Shown here: positions 1 to 9,266 of the stretch, one piece after another
How positions within the stretch are numbered: position 1 is the first letter of the stretch
How the letters are laid out: every line of letters begins with the position of its first letter
Assembly (NCBI GenBank): GCA_003402315.1
Contig: QFXI01000009.1
Coordinates: 186,001-250,000, forward strand
DNA: 64,000 nucleotides
Reading direction: 5' to 3'
Origin: Candidatus Nitrotoga sp. LAW
Lineage (GTDB): Bacteria; Pseudomonadota; Gammaproteobacteria; Burkholderiales; Gallionellaceae
Program-made: the position numbers and the translations under genes
The notes under the pieces: generated by a model
Seen by the model: the letters and a program-made list of their open reading frames with translations, nothing else
What the model was told of the DNA's origin: nothing
Databases searched by the model: none

Positions 1-886
1 CCTGAACCGGATGATTTGCGCCTCGATGACCGAGCTTCATTTTCACCGTCTGGGCTCCCACTGCCAAGCTAAGAATCTGATGTCCCAAACAGATACCGAA
101 CAACGGTACACCTACACGTAAAAATTGCTGCGTTGCAGCAATAGCATAATCGCATGGCTCGGGATCACCTGGGCCATTTGGCAGTAGCACACCGTCCGGC
201 TTGAGCGCCAACACATCCTCGGCGCTGGTCTTAGCGGGTACGACTGTAATCTTGCAGCCACGTTCAGCCAATTTGCGCAGAATATTGAGCTTCGTGCCAA
301 AGTCATATGCCACCACATGAAACTCGGAACGCACATTACTGCGGTAACCGTCTTTCAGATTCCACTCTCGTTGCGTCCAATCGTAATGCTTTTCACAAGA
401 GGCATACTGCGCCAGATCCATCCCATCTAGCCCCACAAAGTCGCGCGCCGCTTGCAGCGCCTCCCCCTCATCCATACCGGTAGCAATACAGCCATTCTGG
501 GCACCCTTTTCGCGCAAAATGCGCGTTAGCTTGCGGGTGTCAATATCGGAAATCGCCACTACTTTATTGGCTTTGAGATAATCGGATAGCGATTGCGTAC
601 TGCGCCAGTTGCTTACCGTCAAGGATAAATCGCGGATCACCAGTCCACTGGCGAACACTTGGCGCGATTCTTCATCTTCAGCATTTACGCCCACGTTGCC
701 GACATGAGGATAAGTCAGGGTAACAATTTGTTTAAAATAAGAAGGGTCGGTAAGAATTTCCTGGTAGCCGGTCATCGAGGTATTAAACACCACCTCGCCC
801 ACGCACATGCCAGAAACGCCAATGGCAGTACCACGAAACACCGTCCCATCGGCAAGCACAAGAATGGCAGGGTTCGTTTGCGACAC
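1..886 (-). CDS. carA: Carbamoyl-phosphate synthase small chain, partial (C-terminus beyond window)
   Basis: This is the glutaminase subunit of carbamoyl-phosphate synthase, which feeds ammonia to CarB for arginine and pyrimidine synthesis. About 295 codons are visible and the glutaminase end runs off the left edge. The N-terminal domain is clear: residues near 10-50 read LADGTVFRG, then [18 protein letters not shown], a CarA signature. I place the start at the GTG at 884-886, because GGAGAG lies just upstream and the homology begins there. It follows dapB in the usual betaproteobacterial order, but a DUF4202 gene and a repeat-bearing gap separate the two. Confidence 0.95.
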   Translation of the reverse strand, partial: MSQTNPAILVLADGTVFRGTAIGVSGMCVGEVVFNTSMTGYQEILTDPSYFKQIVTLTYPHVGNVGVNAEDEESRQVFASGLVIRDLSLTVSNWRSTQSLSDYLKANKVVAISDIDTRKLTRILREKGAQNGCIATGMDEGEALQAARDFVGLDGMDLAQYASCEKHYDWTQREWNLKDGYRSNVRSEFHVVAYDFGTKLNILRKLAERGCKITVVPAKTSAEDVLALKPDGVLLPNGPGDPEPCDYAIAATQQFLRVGVPLFGICLGHQILSLAVGAQTVKMKLGHRGANHPVQ

Positions 887-1260
887 CAAATACTCTCCAA
901 GGCTAGCTACTAGCCTGAATGTTTCATAAATTCGCGTGATAATCGCGCAAAATTTTGCGAACTGGGAAATGTTTCCCGTCTTAGCGAATCTTACTTACTT
1001 GATTAACCAGCTTTGTAAACGGACGGGGTCATACCCTCAATAAAACAAAACCTTGCATGGTAACCATTAAAGACCACAGAGAGCACGCGCCAATTTATGA
1101 AACATTCGGGCTAACAGCTCGGATGACATAAAGAAGCGGAACGAACGGATTGTTCATTCCGCCATACTATCTGCGAATTATACCTGATAGCCAGGGGGAG
1201 TATCAAATGCGAAACCTAATTTACCTGCTTAACTAAATCCACTGTCACCCTGGTAAATAG
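887..1260. other. Gene-free gap upstream of carA
   Basis: This 374-bp gap lies between carA and the DUF4202 gene. I see no credible protein gene. It holds the 203-bp inverted-repeat element described separately (911-1113). A perfect 6-bp hairpin, GGCTAG-cta-CTAGCC, abuts its left end at 901-915. The carA promoter and leader must lie here or inside the element. Confidence 0.6.
911..1113. repeat. 203-bp element with 26-bp terminal inverted repeats (MITE-like)
   Basis: The left end (911-936) and the reverse complement of the right end (1088-1113) match at 24 of 26 positions. Both begin TAGCC and contain GAATGTTTCATAAATT. The interior is non-coding and carries two smaller palindromes, GCAAAATTTTGC and GGGAAATGTTTCCC. 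Size, inverted ends and lack of coding fit a miniature inverted-repeat transposable element or the ends of a collapsed insertion sequence. I found no convincing target-site duplication and no second copy in the window. Confidence 0.55.
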
Positions 1261-1866
1261 TCAGGCCACAGCCAACACTTTATGTATGACTGCCTGTAAT
1301 TCTGGGGGGAAGTTAAACTTTAATGCAGTTATATGGCCTTTTTCGGACATTTTCTTCCAAGTTTTGCGGAGAATATTGAGCAGTTTTTCTTCTTCAAAAT
1401 GACTATATTTATTAACAAAATCTACCAGATAATACTGAAGAAACACTAAGCCAACGACATCTTCCAATATTTGGCTTTCCGGGTTAATTTTAAGCTTTTC
1501 TTTGCGCAACAACGCTTGTACATTAGCGATCATTTCTTCATCGTAACCTACCTCGCGCATAATTCCACCTGTTATTTCACCGTGGAATTTATACAATTCA
1601 ATGCGCCAGCATTTGTAACCCACCCTATCCATCGGATAATTGTTGCGTGGGATTTTCCAACGGCAGATATGCTGGCAACGCGCTGCCAGTTGTAATGTTT
1701 CAGAAGCATTAGGTTCAAAATGCTTAAGCATGGCCGTCATGCGTTTAGCATAGAGCAGTTCTTTGGGATAAATTACACCCTCGAAAACATCCTGATTAGG
1801 GTCAGCGGCATTAGCGGCATCAAATTTGACAAACGCTTGCTCAAAGCGGGGGACATTAACAATCAT
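1261..1866 (-). CDS. DUF4202 domain-containing protein
   Basis: This 201-residue protein matches my memory of the DUF4202 family. Residues about 34-110 carry a run of conserved positions: KELLYAKRMT, then LAARCQHICRWKIPR, then YPMDRVGYKCWRIELYKFHG. The conserved histidines and cysteine around LAARCQHI suggest an HD-like or metal-binding helical fold, but that is inference and the function is unknown. There is no signal peptide or membrane segment, so it is probably cytoplasmic. It sits between dapB and carA, which are often adjacent in relatives, so it looks like an insertion at this locus. Confidence 0.8.
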   Translation of the reverse strand: MIVNVPRFEQAFVKFDAANAADPNQDVFEGVIYPKELLYAKRMTAMLKHFEPNASETLQLAARCQHICRWKIPRNNYPMDRVGYKCWRIELYKFHGEITGGIMREVGYDEEMIANVQALLRKEKLKINPESQILEDVVGLVFLQYYLVDFVNKYSHFEEEKLLNILRKTWKKMSEKGHITALKFNFPPELQAVIHKVLAVA

Positions 1867-1951
1867 GTTGCCATATTAAGCATCTCGACAATTAACAAAA
1901 TAACCATACCAAACATTAAGTTATCTCTATTTTAAAACTCTACTTAAGCAC

Positions 1952-2758
1952 TTACTTCAATCCAAGCACATCCTGCATGTCATACATCCCAGCTGCATTG
2001 CCTTGCAGAAAACGGGCGGCGCGTAGCGCACCGAGAGCAAAAGTAACGCGACTACTAGCCTTGTGAGTAATTTCAATACGTTCGCCAATGCCCGCAAATA
2101 ATACGGTGTGGTCTCCCACAATGTCGCCACCGCGCACGGTGGCGAAGCCAATGGTGGACGGATCACGTTCACCCGTGACACCTTCACGACCATATACAGC
2201 GCATTTAGCAAGGTCGCGCCCCAGCGTTTTTGCGATAACTTCCCCCATGCCCAGCGCGGTGCCAGAGGGGGCATCCACTTTGTGACGGTGATGTGCTTCA
2301 ATGATTTCAATATCATAGCCATGGCTTAAGACTTTGGACGCCATTTCCAGCAACTTGAAGGTAAGGTTTACACCTACGCTCATATTGGGAGCAAACACGA
2401 TACCGATGTGTTGCGCTGCAGCACCCAGCTGCGCTTTTTGCTGCGTGGAGAAACCGGTGGTACCTATAACCATAGGCACGCCGAGTTTTATACATACTTC
2501 AAGGTGACGCACCGTTCCTTCCGGGCGAGTAAAATCAATTAATGCGTCCGCACCTTGTAGCGCATCCTCCACACCAGCAGTGATCTTCACCCCACATGCA
2601 CTACCGAACAACTCACCAGCATCTTTCCCCAACTGCGCACTTGAGGTATGTTCCAAAGCCGCATGCAACTCCAGATCATCCGACTGTAATATGCCTTCCA
2701 GCAAAGCCTTGCCCATTCGCCCACTACAACCGGCAATTACGATTTTTATTTTATTCAT
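1952..2758 (-). CDS. dapB: 4-hydroxy-tetrahydrodipicolinate reductase
   Basis: This enzyme catalyses the NAD(P)H-dependent reduction in the diaminopimelate/lysine pathway. At 268 residues it is the normal family length. The N-terminus has the dinucleotide-binding loop GCSGRMG (residues 10-16). The catalytic stretch [16 protein letters not shown] holds the paired histidines, the lysine and the substrate-binding [12 protein letters not shown] is also typical. It lies downstream of recN and bamE on the same strand, a standard order. A divergent homologue at 59012-59767 lacks the complete catalytic set, so this copy is the expected housekeeping enzyme. Confidence 0.97.
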   Translation of the reverse strand: MNKIKIVIAGCSGRMGKALLEGILQSDDLELHAALEHTSSAQLGKDAGELFGSACGVKITAGVEDALQGADALIDFTRPEGTVRHLEVCIKLGVPMVIGTTGFSTQQKAQLGAAAQHIGIVFAPNMSVGVNLTFKLLEMASKVLSHGYDIEIIEAHHRHKVDAPSGTALGMGEVIAKTLGRDLAKCAVYGREGVTGERDPSTIGFATVRGGDIVGDHTVLFAGIGERIEITHKASSRVTFALGALRAARFLQGNAAGMYDMQDVLGLK

Positions 2759-2778
2759 CGCTATTCCTTGAGTACTTT

Positions 2779-3180
2779 TCAGGGCGAAATCTCGTCCATT
2801 GGTTCAACCGGCACAGGCACGATTACTGCTGGTAGTGCGGGCATGTTGCCATCATCAATACGGGTTAGGTTCTCACCCTCGAAATATAGCGTCATACCCT
2901 GCTTTTCCAACAACTTACCCTTTTTTTCGAGTCTGAACACATAATCCCAACGGTTAGAATGAAAGACATCATTGACCAGTGGCGTGCCCAGGATAGCCTG
3001 CACCTGTAACCGCGTCATACCCAGCTTGAGCTTATGACGCATTTCCGGAGTAACCATGTTACCTTGATTAATTTCCATCTTGTGAGCAGTGAAAGAGGGT
3101 AACTTAGGCATAGACATTTCACTGCACGACGTGAGCAACACAGAGACAACAATCAACTTAATGCGCATAATAAAAACCAT
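2779..3180 (-). CDS. bamE: Outer-membrane assembly lipoprotein BamE (SmpA/OmlA)
   Basis: BamE is a small lipoprotein of the beta-barrel assembly machinery. The 133-residue product has a short hydrophobic signal ending in the lipobox LLTSC. The BamE fold follows, with the family motif [16 protein letters not shown] and later [12 protein letters not shown] chose the ATG at 3178-3180, which has GGAGG 11 bases upstream; the ATG at 3166-3168 is an alternative. The open frame continues into the end of recN, but that part is not family-like. The fur gene that often lies between recN and bamE in betaproteobacteria is absent here. Confidence 0.9.
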   Translation of the reverse strand: MVFIMRIKLIVVSVLLTSCSEMSMPKLPSFTAHKMEINQGNMVTPEMRHKLKLGMTRLQVQAILGTPLVNDVFHSNRWDYVFRLEKKGKLLEKQGMTLYFEGENLTRIDDGNMPALPAVIVPVPVEPMDEISP

Positions 3181-3217
3181 TGATAATGGAACCTCCGCAT
3201 GATACATCAAAGCTGCT

Positions 3218-4891
3218 TTAGGGCGACAGACCGAGCCCCACCTGGAGCATTTCAGCCGCATGTTTACGTGTGGTATCAGTAATTTTTACTCCACCCAGCA
3301 TGCGCGCAATTTCCTCGACACGTTCCGCCTGATTGAGGATAGATATAGTACTCACGGTAGCACCGTTTCGGCTGGACTTGCTCACCTGCCATTGTGCATC
3401 TGCCATCGCTGCCACCTGCGGCAAATGCGTTACACACATCACTTGATGACGCTGCCCCAAGCATTTAAGCAAATCGCCAACAATTTCCGCCACACGCCCG
3501 CCTATGCCACTATCCACTTCGTCAAAAATCAACGTGGGCACGGTGGCTACCTGACTGGCTGCCACCTGTATCGCCAGGCTGATACGCGATAATTCGCCAC
3601 CAGAGGCAATTTTTGCCAAGCTACGCAACGGCGAACCGGGATTAATCGCCACCTGAAATTCGAGCGCTTCCAGCCCATGGGCATTTCCTTCGGCAAGCGG
3701 TTTCAGTGCCACGGCGAAGTGGCCGCCCTGCATTGCCAGAGCCTGCATTGCAGTAGTGATTTCACGCGATAATTTTTCAGCTGCTTTTTTGCGCGCCGCA
3801 CCCAATTTTTTCGCGGCGGATAGATACTGCTCACGTGCGGCAACCTCTTGCTGCGCCAAGGCGGCAAGGTCAGCATCGCTGCCCAAATCATCCAGCCGCG
3901 CGACAATACTCTGCAAGGCTCCGGGCAATTGCTCCGGCATTACCCGGTATTTACGCGACGCATCCACCACCGCAGCCATGCGCCGTTCCTGCTCACGCAG
4001 TTTTTGCGGGTCAGCATCCACTTTCTGTGGATAATGGCGTAACGCGTATACGGCCTCCTGCAAATCGTTCTGGGCGCTTTCTATCATGTTAAGCGTTTCC
4101 TGCAGGGATCCATCAAATTCAATGCCTGCGCGTAAACGGACAGTAAGCGCATTTAATTGCGCAAGACAGGCAGTATCGGCTTCACTTAATATTTCCATGC
4201 CAAATTGTGCGGTTTCCAGCAGGTCAGCGGCGTGCGACAGACGCGCATAATCGGCCTGCATTTCCATCCACGCCTGCACACTGAAGTTCAACATTTCCAG
4301 CTCACGCCGTTGGAACAATAGCAATTCGCGCTCATTAGCCACCGCCTCAGCACTTTGCTCCAACTTTGAATGACGGCGAAGCAACGTTTGCCACTCGCGG
4401 AATAATGCCGCCAACTCTCCCGCCTCGCTGATCAAACCGGCATAGCCATCCAGCAGGTCGCGCTGGGCATCGGGACGCAATAAGGATTGATGCGTATGCT
4501 GACCGTGAATATCGAGCAGATACTCACCCGCATCGCGCATTTGTTGCAACGTGGCGCTACGCCCATTAATGAAACCACGCGAACGTCCGTTAGCATCCAA
4601 CACCCTGCGCAGCAAGCATACATTCGCATCACCTACCAACTCTTGCTCGCGCAACCAGGATTGCAAATCGGGTAAATCAGCTATATCGAATTCGGTACTG
4701 ATCTCGGCGCGCTCGCAACCACTACGCACCATACCCGTATCGCCACGTTCGCCCAACGCCAGCGACAAGGCGTCAATCAAAATGGATTTACCCGCACCCG
4801 TCTCACCGGTGAGCGCAGTGAATCCGGAGGAAAAATCAAGCTCAAGGGAATCAACGATGACAAAATCGCGGATGCTAAGAAACTTCAACAT
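3218..4891 (-). CDS. recN: DNA repair protein RecN
   Basis: RecN is an SMC-like ATPase that acts early in double-strand break repair. The 557-residue protein has the Walker A motif GETGAGKS (about 29-36), a central coiled-coil region, and a C-terminal ATPase half with ASGGELSRISLA and the Walker B motif TLIFDEVDSGIGG. Its ATG shares one base with the stop codon of nadK (TAATG), so the two are translationally coupled. Length and start are normal for the family. Confidence 0.97.
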   Translation of the reverse strand: MLKFLSIRDFVIVDSLELDFSSGFTALTGETGAGKSILIDALSLALGERGDTGMVRSGCERAEISTEFDIADLPDLQSWLREQELVGDANVCLLRRVLDANGRSRGFINGRSATLQQMRDAGEYLLDIHGQHTHQSLLRPDAQRDLLDGYAGLISEAGELAALFREWQTLLRRHSKLEQSAEAVANERELLLFQRRELEMLNFSVQAWMEMQADYARLSHAADLLETAQFGMEILSEADTACLAQLNALTVRLRAGIEFDGSLQETLNMIESAQNDLQEAVYALRHYPQKVDADPQKLREQERRMAAVVDASRKYRVMPEQLPGALQSIVARLDDLGSDADLAALAQQEVAAREQYLSAAKKLGAARKKAAEKLSREITTAMQALAMQGGHFAVALKPLAEGNAHGLEALEFQVAINPGSPLRSLAKIASGGELSRISLAIQVAASQVATVPTLIFDEVDSGIGGRVAEIVGDLLKCLGQRHQVMCVTHLPQVAAMADAQWQVSKSSRNGATVSTISILNQAERVEEIARMLGGVKITDTTRKHAAEMLQVGLGLSP

Positions 4892-5763
4892 TACAACGTT
4901 TTATTCCAGAGCAATTTTTCACGCAATGTACGGTAATAGCTATGTCCTACTGGATGCAATAGACAAGCCGGCTTTAGATGACGCCTCACCACTACTTTGT
5001 CATTTTCCTGCAAGTCAAAATAGGCGTGGCTATCAAAATGTACGCGCGCATCAGAAATGCGGTGTGGCAGAATTTCCAACAGCGATTCGCTTTTAACAAC
5101 GATGGGACGATTGCTTAAGGTATGCGGACAAACAGGAACCAGGGCGATAAGGTCGAGTGAAGGATGCAAGATAGGGCCACCAGCGGACAACGCATATGCT
5201 GTAGAACCAGTAGGGGTCGCTACAATCAAACCATCTGCACGCTGAAGGTATAGATACTCACCATCGATGCGCACCTCGAATTCAATCATGCTGCTGGTAT
5301 TGCCGCGATGCAACACCACTTCATTGAACGCTAGCGAATTAAACACCTCTACACTATCGCGCAAAATACAGGTAGACAACAACATGCGCTGCTCAGTGAC
5401 AAAATTGCCGTCCAGCATAGCGGCTATGGTTTGCTGCATGGTATCAAGCGAAATATCGGTAAGAAAACCTAACCGCCCTTGATTCACTCCTACTAACGGA
5501 ATACCGAGGGGCGCCAAGGTACGCGCGATGTTCAGCATGGTTCCATCACCGCCCAGCACGATGGCCAAATCCACCCTCTCCCCCATCGCGTCCAAGGCCA
5601 TAACGCTATAGTCGTGCTGCTCTAAATGCTCGGCCGTGAGGCTATCTACCACTACAGAAACATCTTGTCCGGAAAGAAATGCAGCCAACCGCAACAACGG
5701 CTCAGTAATTTCTGGCGTCTTGTATTTTCCAATCAGAGCGACAGTTTTAAAAGGGAATTTCAT
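4891..5763 (-). CDS. nadK: NAD kinase
   Basis: NAD kinase phosphorylates NAD to NADP in the cytoplasm. The 290-residue protein has the diagnostic GGDGTML motif (residues 71-77) and the conserved NQGRLGFLTD and ADGLIVATPTGSTAYALSAGGPI stretches. It heads a nadK-recN unit, overlapping recN by one base. In relatives nadK is usually divergent from hrcA; here a PEGA-SUMF1 gene and a HicA remnant lie between them. Confidence 0.97.
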   Translation of the reverse strand: MKFPFKTVALIGKYKTPEITEPLLRLAAFLSGQDVSVVVDSLTAEHLEQHDYSVMALDAMGERVDLAIVLGGDGTMLNIARTLAPLGIPLVGVNQGRLGFLTDISLDTMQQTIAAMLDGNFVTEQRMLLSTCILRDSVEVFNSLAFNEVVLHRGNTSSMIEFEVRIDGEYLYLQRADGLIVATPTGSTAYALSAGGPILHPSLDLIALVPVCPHTLSNRPIVVKSESLLEILPHRISDARVHFDSHAYFDLQENDKVVVRRHLKPACLLHPVGHSYYRTLREKLLWNKTL

Positions 5764-6130
5764 AGCAAAAATTGTGGCTCTCTATAATTTTTTGGCAATG
5801 CCCCCCTTCGACACCCTCTTTAGGATTTGGAATTAATGGGGCGTAAACCTAATTTAGAGCATACGTCTATCACAATAAAACCATGGACGGAATTAAACCA
5901 TAACTTAATGGTTTAATTCCGAAGACCAAGACTCACACATCACAGCCAAATTACAAATAGCACAGTATTGCCACGCTGAATATTATTCAAGCGTCTCTAT
6001 AATAATCTGATGCCAGCTTGAGAAAAATACAAAGTGCTCCCACTATCCCCTTGCTTCAATTACCCCTTGGCACTTAATCTCATTGCTTGCATTCCGGGCG
6101 AAGAAACTCACGAAAAAGTTGCCATATGAT
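5764..6130. other. Gene-free gap between nadK and the SUMF1 gene
   Basis: This 367-bp gap must carry the nadK-recN promoter and the 3' end of the SUMF1 transcript. The only clear structure is a long inverted repeat at 5888-5921, listed separately. I see no coding sequence. Confidence 0.5.
5888..5921. repeat. Perfect 14-bp inverted repeat with 6-base loop
   Basis: The arms CGGAATTAAACCAT and ATGGTTTAATTCCG are perfectly complementary around the loop AACTTA. No clean T-run follows on either strand, so a standard intrinsic terminator is unlikely. On the minus strand a weak TTTTA lies a few bases beyond, so it could still end the SUMF1 transcript. An operator for nadK-recN is another option. Confidence 0.5.
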
Positions 6131-7603
6131 TTACGGGAGCGTTCTGGCAAGACGAAACCCAACTTTGTATTCATAACGTTTTACCTCTTCGTTCCCCATT
6201 CGGTACGCTGCGCGCATAAACTCCGAACTGTATTTCCAAGAGCCACCGCGAATGACACGCCCTACAGACCTATCATTGCCAGATGTTCTTTGTACCCAAG
6301 CACTTCCATTCGTTGGCGCGCCTTTATAATTATTATGATAAGTATCCTCCGTCCATTCCCACACATTGCCCAACATGTCGTACAGGCCAAAGGCATTGGG
6401 CTGGAAGCTGCCTACTGGGGCAGATGATGCTCCCTCCCACGGAGTGGCTGACCCATCCCATTTGTGACCGCAATCACTGCAGTTAGCATTATTACGCCCG
6501 ACATCATTACCCCAGTAGCGGGCGGTTGTCGTGCCGGCACGGGCGGCATATTCCCATTCCGCTTCAGTCGGCAAACGATAATTTTTTCCGGTTTTCTTTG
6601 ATAACCATTGAACGTAGGCTTGAGCATCGTGCCAATTAACACAGGAAACCGGACGGTCATCAAACTGGTTATCGCCGGCAAGATCTTTACGGAAAACAAA
6701 GTCACCCGAATTGCGGCCAGCACGGTCTTCAACCCAACCACTTTCGTTGACTGCCCAACATGTTCCTGCGTCATGTTTCGTATCGCCCACAAATGCCGCA
6801 TACTGACCTCGGGTAACTTCAGTTGTGCTCAAGGCAAAGGACGGCAAAGTGACCCGATGAACAGGACCTTCATCCACGCCGTGCCCGACCTCATTATCCG
6901 GCGAACCCATGTCAAAACTTCCGGCAGGGATGACTATCATTTCTGGGCAGCCTGGGCAATCTTTGAACGTTCCCTTTTTAACCTCAGCTTGCTCAGGTTC
7001 GCGTCGTTTACTTGCGGCATTAAGTTGCGCCGCGCCCAATTGAACCTCAACTTTTTTAATTACACCATCTCCCACACGGATTTCTTGTTCAAATATGCGA
7101 TCATTCAAAGCATCGACTTTCTTTTGCACCCGCAGCTTCAAAGTGCCTTCAGACACCTGCACGTCCAGCGGACATGCGCCCTTGAGTTTATCGTCAATGA
7201 ATACTTCAGCGTCCATATCATCAATTTTACAGGTGACACTCAGCAATGATCCCTTCTGCCCCAGGCTCAACTGCGCTGGTTCCTGATGCTTGCTTTCGGC
7301 ATTATTTTGCGGCGCACCCAATAACACTTCAATTGATTTAAGCACATTATCGCCCATGCGAATTTCTTGCTCGAATATACGTGCACTGGAAGCATCAACT
7401 TTCTTTTGCACCTTCAACTTTAATGTGCCTTCTGGCACCAGCACATCCACAGGACATTCGCCCTTGAATTCACCATTAACCAACACATCAGCACCTACAT
7501 CATCACCTTTGCAGGCTACACTCAATGTGGAGTCAGCCGCATATACGTCAGTAAATGCCGTGGCAGCCACGATTAATAAGGTTGAAATATAAACTGATTT
7601 CAT
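6131..7603 (-). CDS. Secreted SUMF1/FGE-sulfatase-domain protein with two N-terminal PEGA-like repeats
   Basis: The 490-residue protein begins with a signal peptide ending near VYAADS. Two PEGA-like repeats follow (about residues 26-95 and 116-190). They are near copies of each other: TLKLKVQKKVDA / TLKLRVQKKVDA and RIFEQEIRMGDN / RIFEQEIRVGDG. From about 215 a complete SUMF1 domain runs to the end: MIVIPAGSFDMGSP, YRLPTEAEWEYAARAG, GLYDMLGNVWEWT, VIRGGSW, VGFRLAR. True formylglycine-generating enzymes have a cysteine soon after the GGSF/W motif; here the sequence is GGSWKYSSEF, so that activity is unlikely. It probably acts in the periplasm or at the cell surface. Substrate unknown. Confidence 0.85.
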   Translation of the reverse strand: MKSVYISTLLIVAATAFTDVYAADSTLSVACKGDDVGADVLVNGEFKGECPVDVLVPEGTLKLKVQKKVDASSARIFEQEIRMGDNVLKSIEVLLGAPQNNAESKHQEPAQLSLGQKGSLLSVTCKIDDMDAEVFIDDKLKGACPLDVQVSEGTLKLRVQKKVDALNDRIFEQEIRVGDGVIKKVEVQLGAAQLNAASKRREPEQAEVKKGTFKDCPGCPEMIVIPAGSFDMGSPDNEVGHGVDEGPVHRVTLPSFALSTTEVTRGQYAAFVGDTKHDAGTCWAVNESGWVEDRAGRNSGDFVFRKDLAGDNQFDDRPVSCVNWHDAQAYVQWLSKKTGKNYRLPTEAEWEYAARAGTTTARYWGNDVGRNNANCSDCGHKWDGSATPWEGASSAPVGSFQPNAFGLYDMLGNVWEWTEDTYHNNYKGAPTNGSAWVQRTSGNDRSVGRVIRGGSWKYSSEFMRAAYRMGNEEVKRYEYKVGFRLARTLP

Positions 7604-8128
7604 GGTTTCTCCGTTTTAAAAAATGATTGGGGTGGCAAACTTATTCATCTTCAATTATGAACCGCCATTATTTATGGGTAGCGTAATACATTAAATTTAT
7701 CGACGCTGAGACTAGCTTGATACAAAATGGCGCGTAATGTACCACGGGCAAGTTCATTATTGTCAGGAACTGCATAATTGAAAAAAGGTTAGCACCTTGC
7801 GGAAAAGTTTTGGGGTGGGATTGGACTTTTTTTAAAACAACTAGTTACGGCAATTTTATCAAAAGTATATTGAACAAGATGTATATTGATCCAGTAAAGA
7901 ATGAATGAATATAATTGGTGGCATTTCCAAATTTCGCAGACGCTAAACGGGAACACTCACCTCGATTAAAATAATTTCCAGCTTACCAAACGGATATAAT
8001 ATTCCCATGTACATTCACGGTCTAAACACTGTAATTAGATAGTATTTGAGCAACATTGCTTGTCGACCAACCACAAACACCACAAACCTTTATTAAAAAA
8101 CCACGCCACTACTTTCAGACCAGATCAA
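7604..8128. other. Divergent intergenic region between the SUMF1 gene and hrcA
   Basis: About 525 bp contain the HicA-like remnant (7672-7788) and AT-rich sequence that should hold the divergent promoters. I looked for a CIRCE-type inverted repeat in front of hrcA and did not see one. An open frame reaches upstream of hrcA to 8060, but that part is not HrcA-like. Confidence 0.4.
7672..7788 (-). pseudogene. C-terminal remnant of a HicA-family toxin gene
   Basis: Read on the minus strand, 38 codons between two stops encode a tail that resembles the end of HicA mRNA-interferase toxins. The recognisable part is ELARGTLRAILYQASLSVD, matching the family pattern of a GTLR.I..QA..S.DEF end. The N-terminal half with the catalytic histidine is absent, and an in-frame stop sits immediately upstream at 7789-7791. 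I find no HicB antitoxin nearby. This is a decayed fragment, recognised from memory of the family. Confidence 0.5.
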
Positions 8129-9157
8129 ATGTCTACCATTCTTAACAACCGCGCACAAATTTTGCTAAAGACATTAGTGGATCGCTACATTAACAATGGC
8201 CAGCCAGTGGGTTCGCGCGCGCTACTTCAGTTTTCCGGTTTGGAAGTCAGTTCTGCCACCATTCGTAATGTAATGGCCGACCTCGAAGAAATGGGGCTAG
8301 TGAGCAGTCCGCACACTTCCGCTGGACGCGTGCCGACAGCGCGGGGTTATCGTTTGTTTATCGACACATTGATGGTAGTGCAACCGCTCGACAGCGCACG
8401 TGTACAACAGCTCGAACACCAATTACAACCGGACAATCCTTCGCGCTTGCTGATGCAGGCGTCCAATTTATTATCCGAGCTCACCCATTTTGCCGGTGTG
8501 GTCGCCACGCCAAAGCGTGCCGCCATCACAGTGAGCCATGTCGAATTTTTACGCCTCTCCAAAAAAAAAGTTCTGCTGATTATCGTAATGCCAAATAACG
8601 AGGTAGAAAACCGCGTATTGCTGACGCACAAGGATTACACCCAATCACAGCTCACTGAAGCCGGCAATTTTTTAAATCAACACTATGCCAACTGCCCGTT
8701 CCAAGATATTCATCAACGCGTGCAGTCCGAGTTACATCAACTACAGCACGACCTGACATCACTGATGAGTGCAGCGATGGCGGCAAGCGATACGGTAATC
8801 GCACGAAAAAATGAAGATTACGTAATCAGTGGGGAACGTAATCTGCTGTATATCAATGATCTTTCATCCAACATGGAACAACTGCGCGGGCTGTTCAGCG
8901 TGTTCGAACAAAAAACTGAGTTACTGCAGTTACTTGACGTAAGCCGACATGCGCCAGGCGTACATATTTTTGTCGGTAACGAATCCGGGCTGCCAGGATT
9001 AGACGAGTGCAGCGTAGTTAGTGCGCCTTACACTTCTGATGGTCAGATTATTGGTACGCTGGCGGTGGTCGGTCCTAAGCGCATGAATTACGAAAAAGTC
9101 GTCCCGATTGTCGATATCACATCCAAGCTGCTCAGCAACGCGCTGTCGCAATATTAA
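8129..9157 (+). CDS. hrcA: Heat-inducible transcription repressor HrcA
   Basis: HrcA represses chaperone genes by binding CIRCE operators. The 342-residue protein starts MSTILNNRAQILLKTLVDRYI, the usual N-terminal winged helix, followed by PVGSRALLQ and SSATIRNVMADLEEMGL. The C-terminal GAF-like dimerisation part ends with YEKVVPIVDITSKLLS. I prefer the ATG at 8129 over the upstream frame start at 8060, because homology begins there. The ribosome binding site is weak. hemH follows on the same strand. Confidence 0.96.
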   Translation: MSTILNNRAQILLKTLVDRYINNGQPVGSRALLQFSGLEVSSATIRNVMADLEEMGLVSSPHTSAGRVPTARGYRLFIDTLMVVQPLDSARVQQLEHQLQPDNPSRLLMQASNLLSELTHFAGVVATPKRAAITVSHVEFLRLSKKKVLLIIVMPNNEVENRVLLTHKDYTQSQLTEAGNFLNQHYANCPFQDIHQRVQSELHQLQHDLTSLMSAAMAASDTVIARKNEDYVISGERNLLYINDLSSNMEQLRGLFSVFEQKTELLQLLDVSRHAPGVHIFVGNESGLPGLDECSVVSAPYTSDGQIIGTLAVVGPKRMNYEKVVPIVDITSKLLSNALSQY

Positions 9158-9266
9158 CAACAACAGAATATCAATACTCAGGCGCAGATAAAAAACAGCC
9201 TGAAATTTTTCAATCAACATTTTATTTGGCTTTTACCCAGTAACAAATTTTTTGGATAAAACTTGT

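Noticed and set aside
8060-8128. Extended N-terminus of HrcA
   Set aside because: The extra 23 residues are not HrcA-like; family homology begins at the ATG at 8129.
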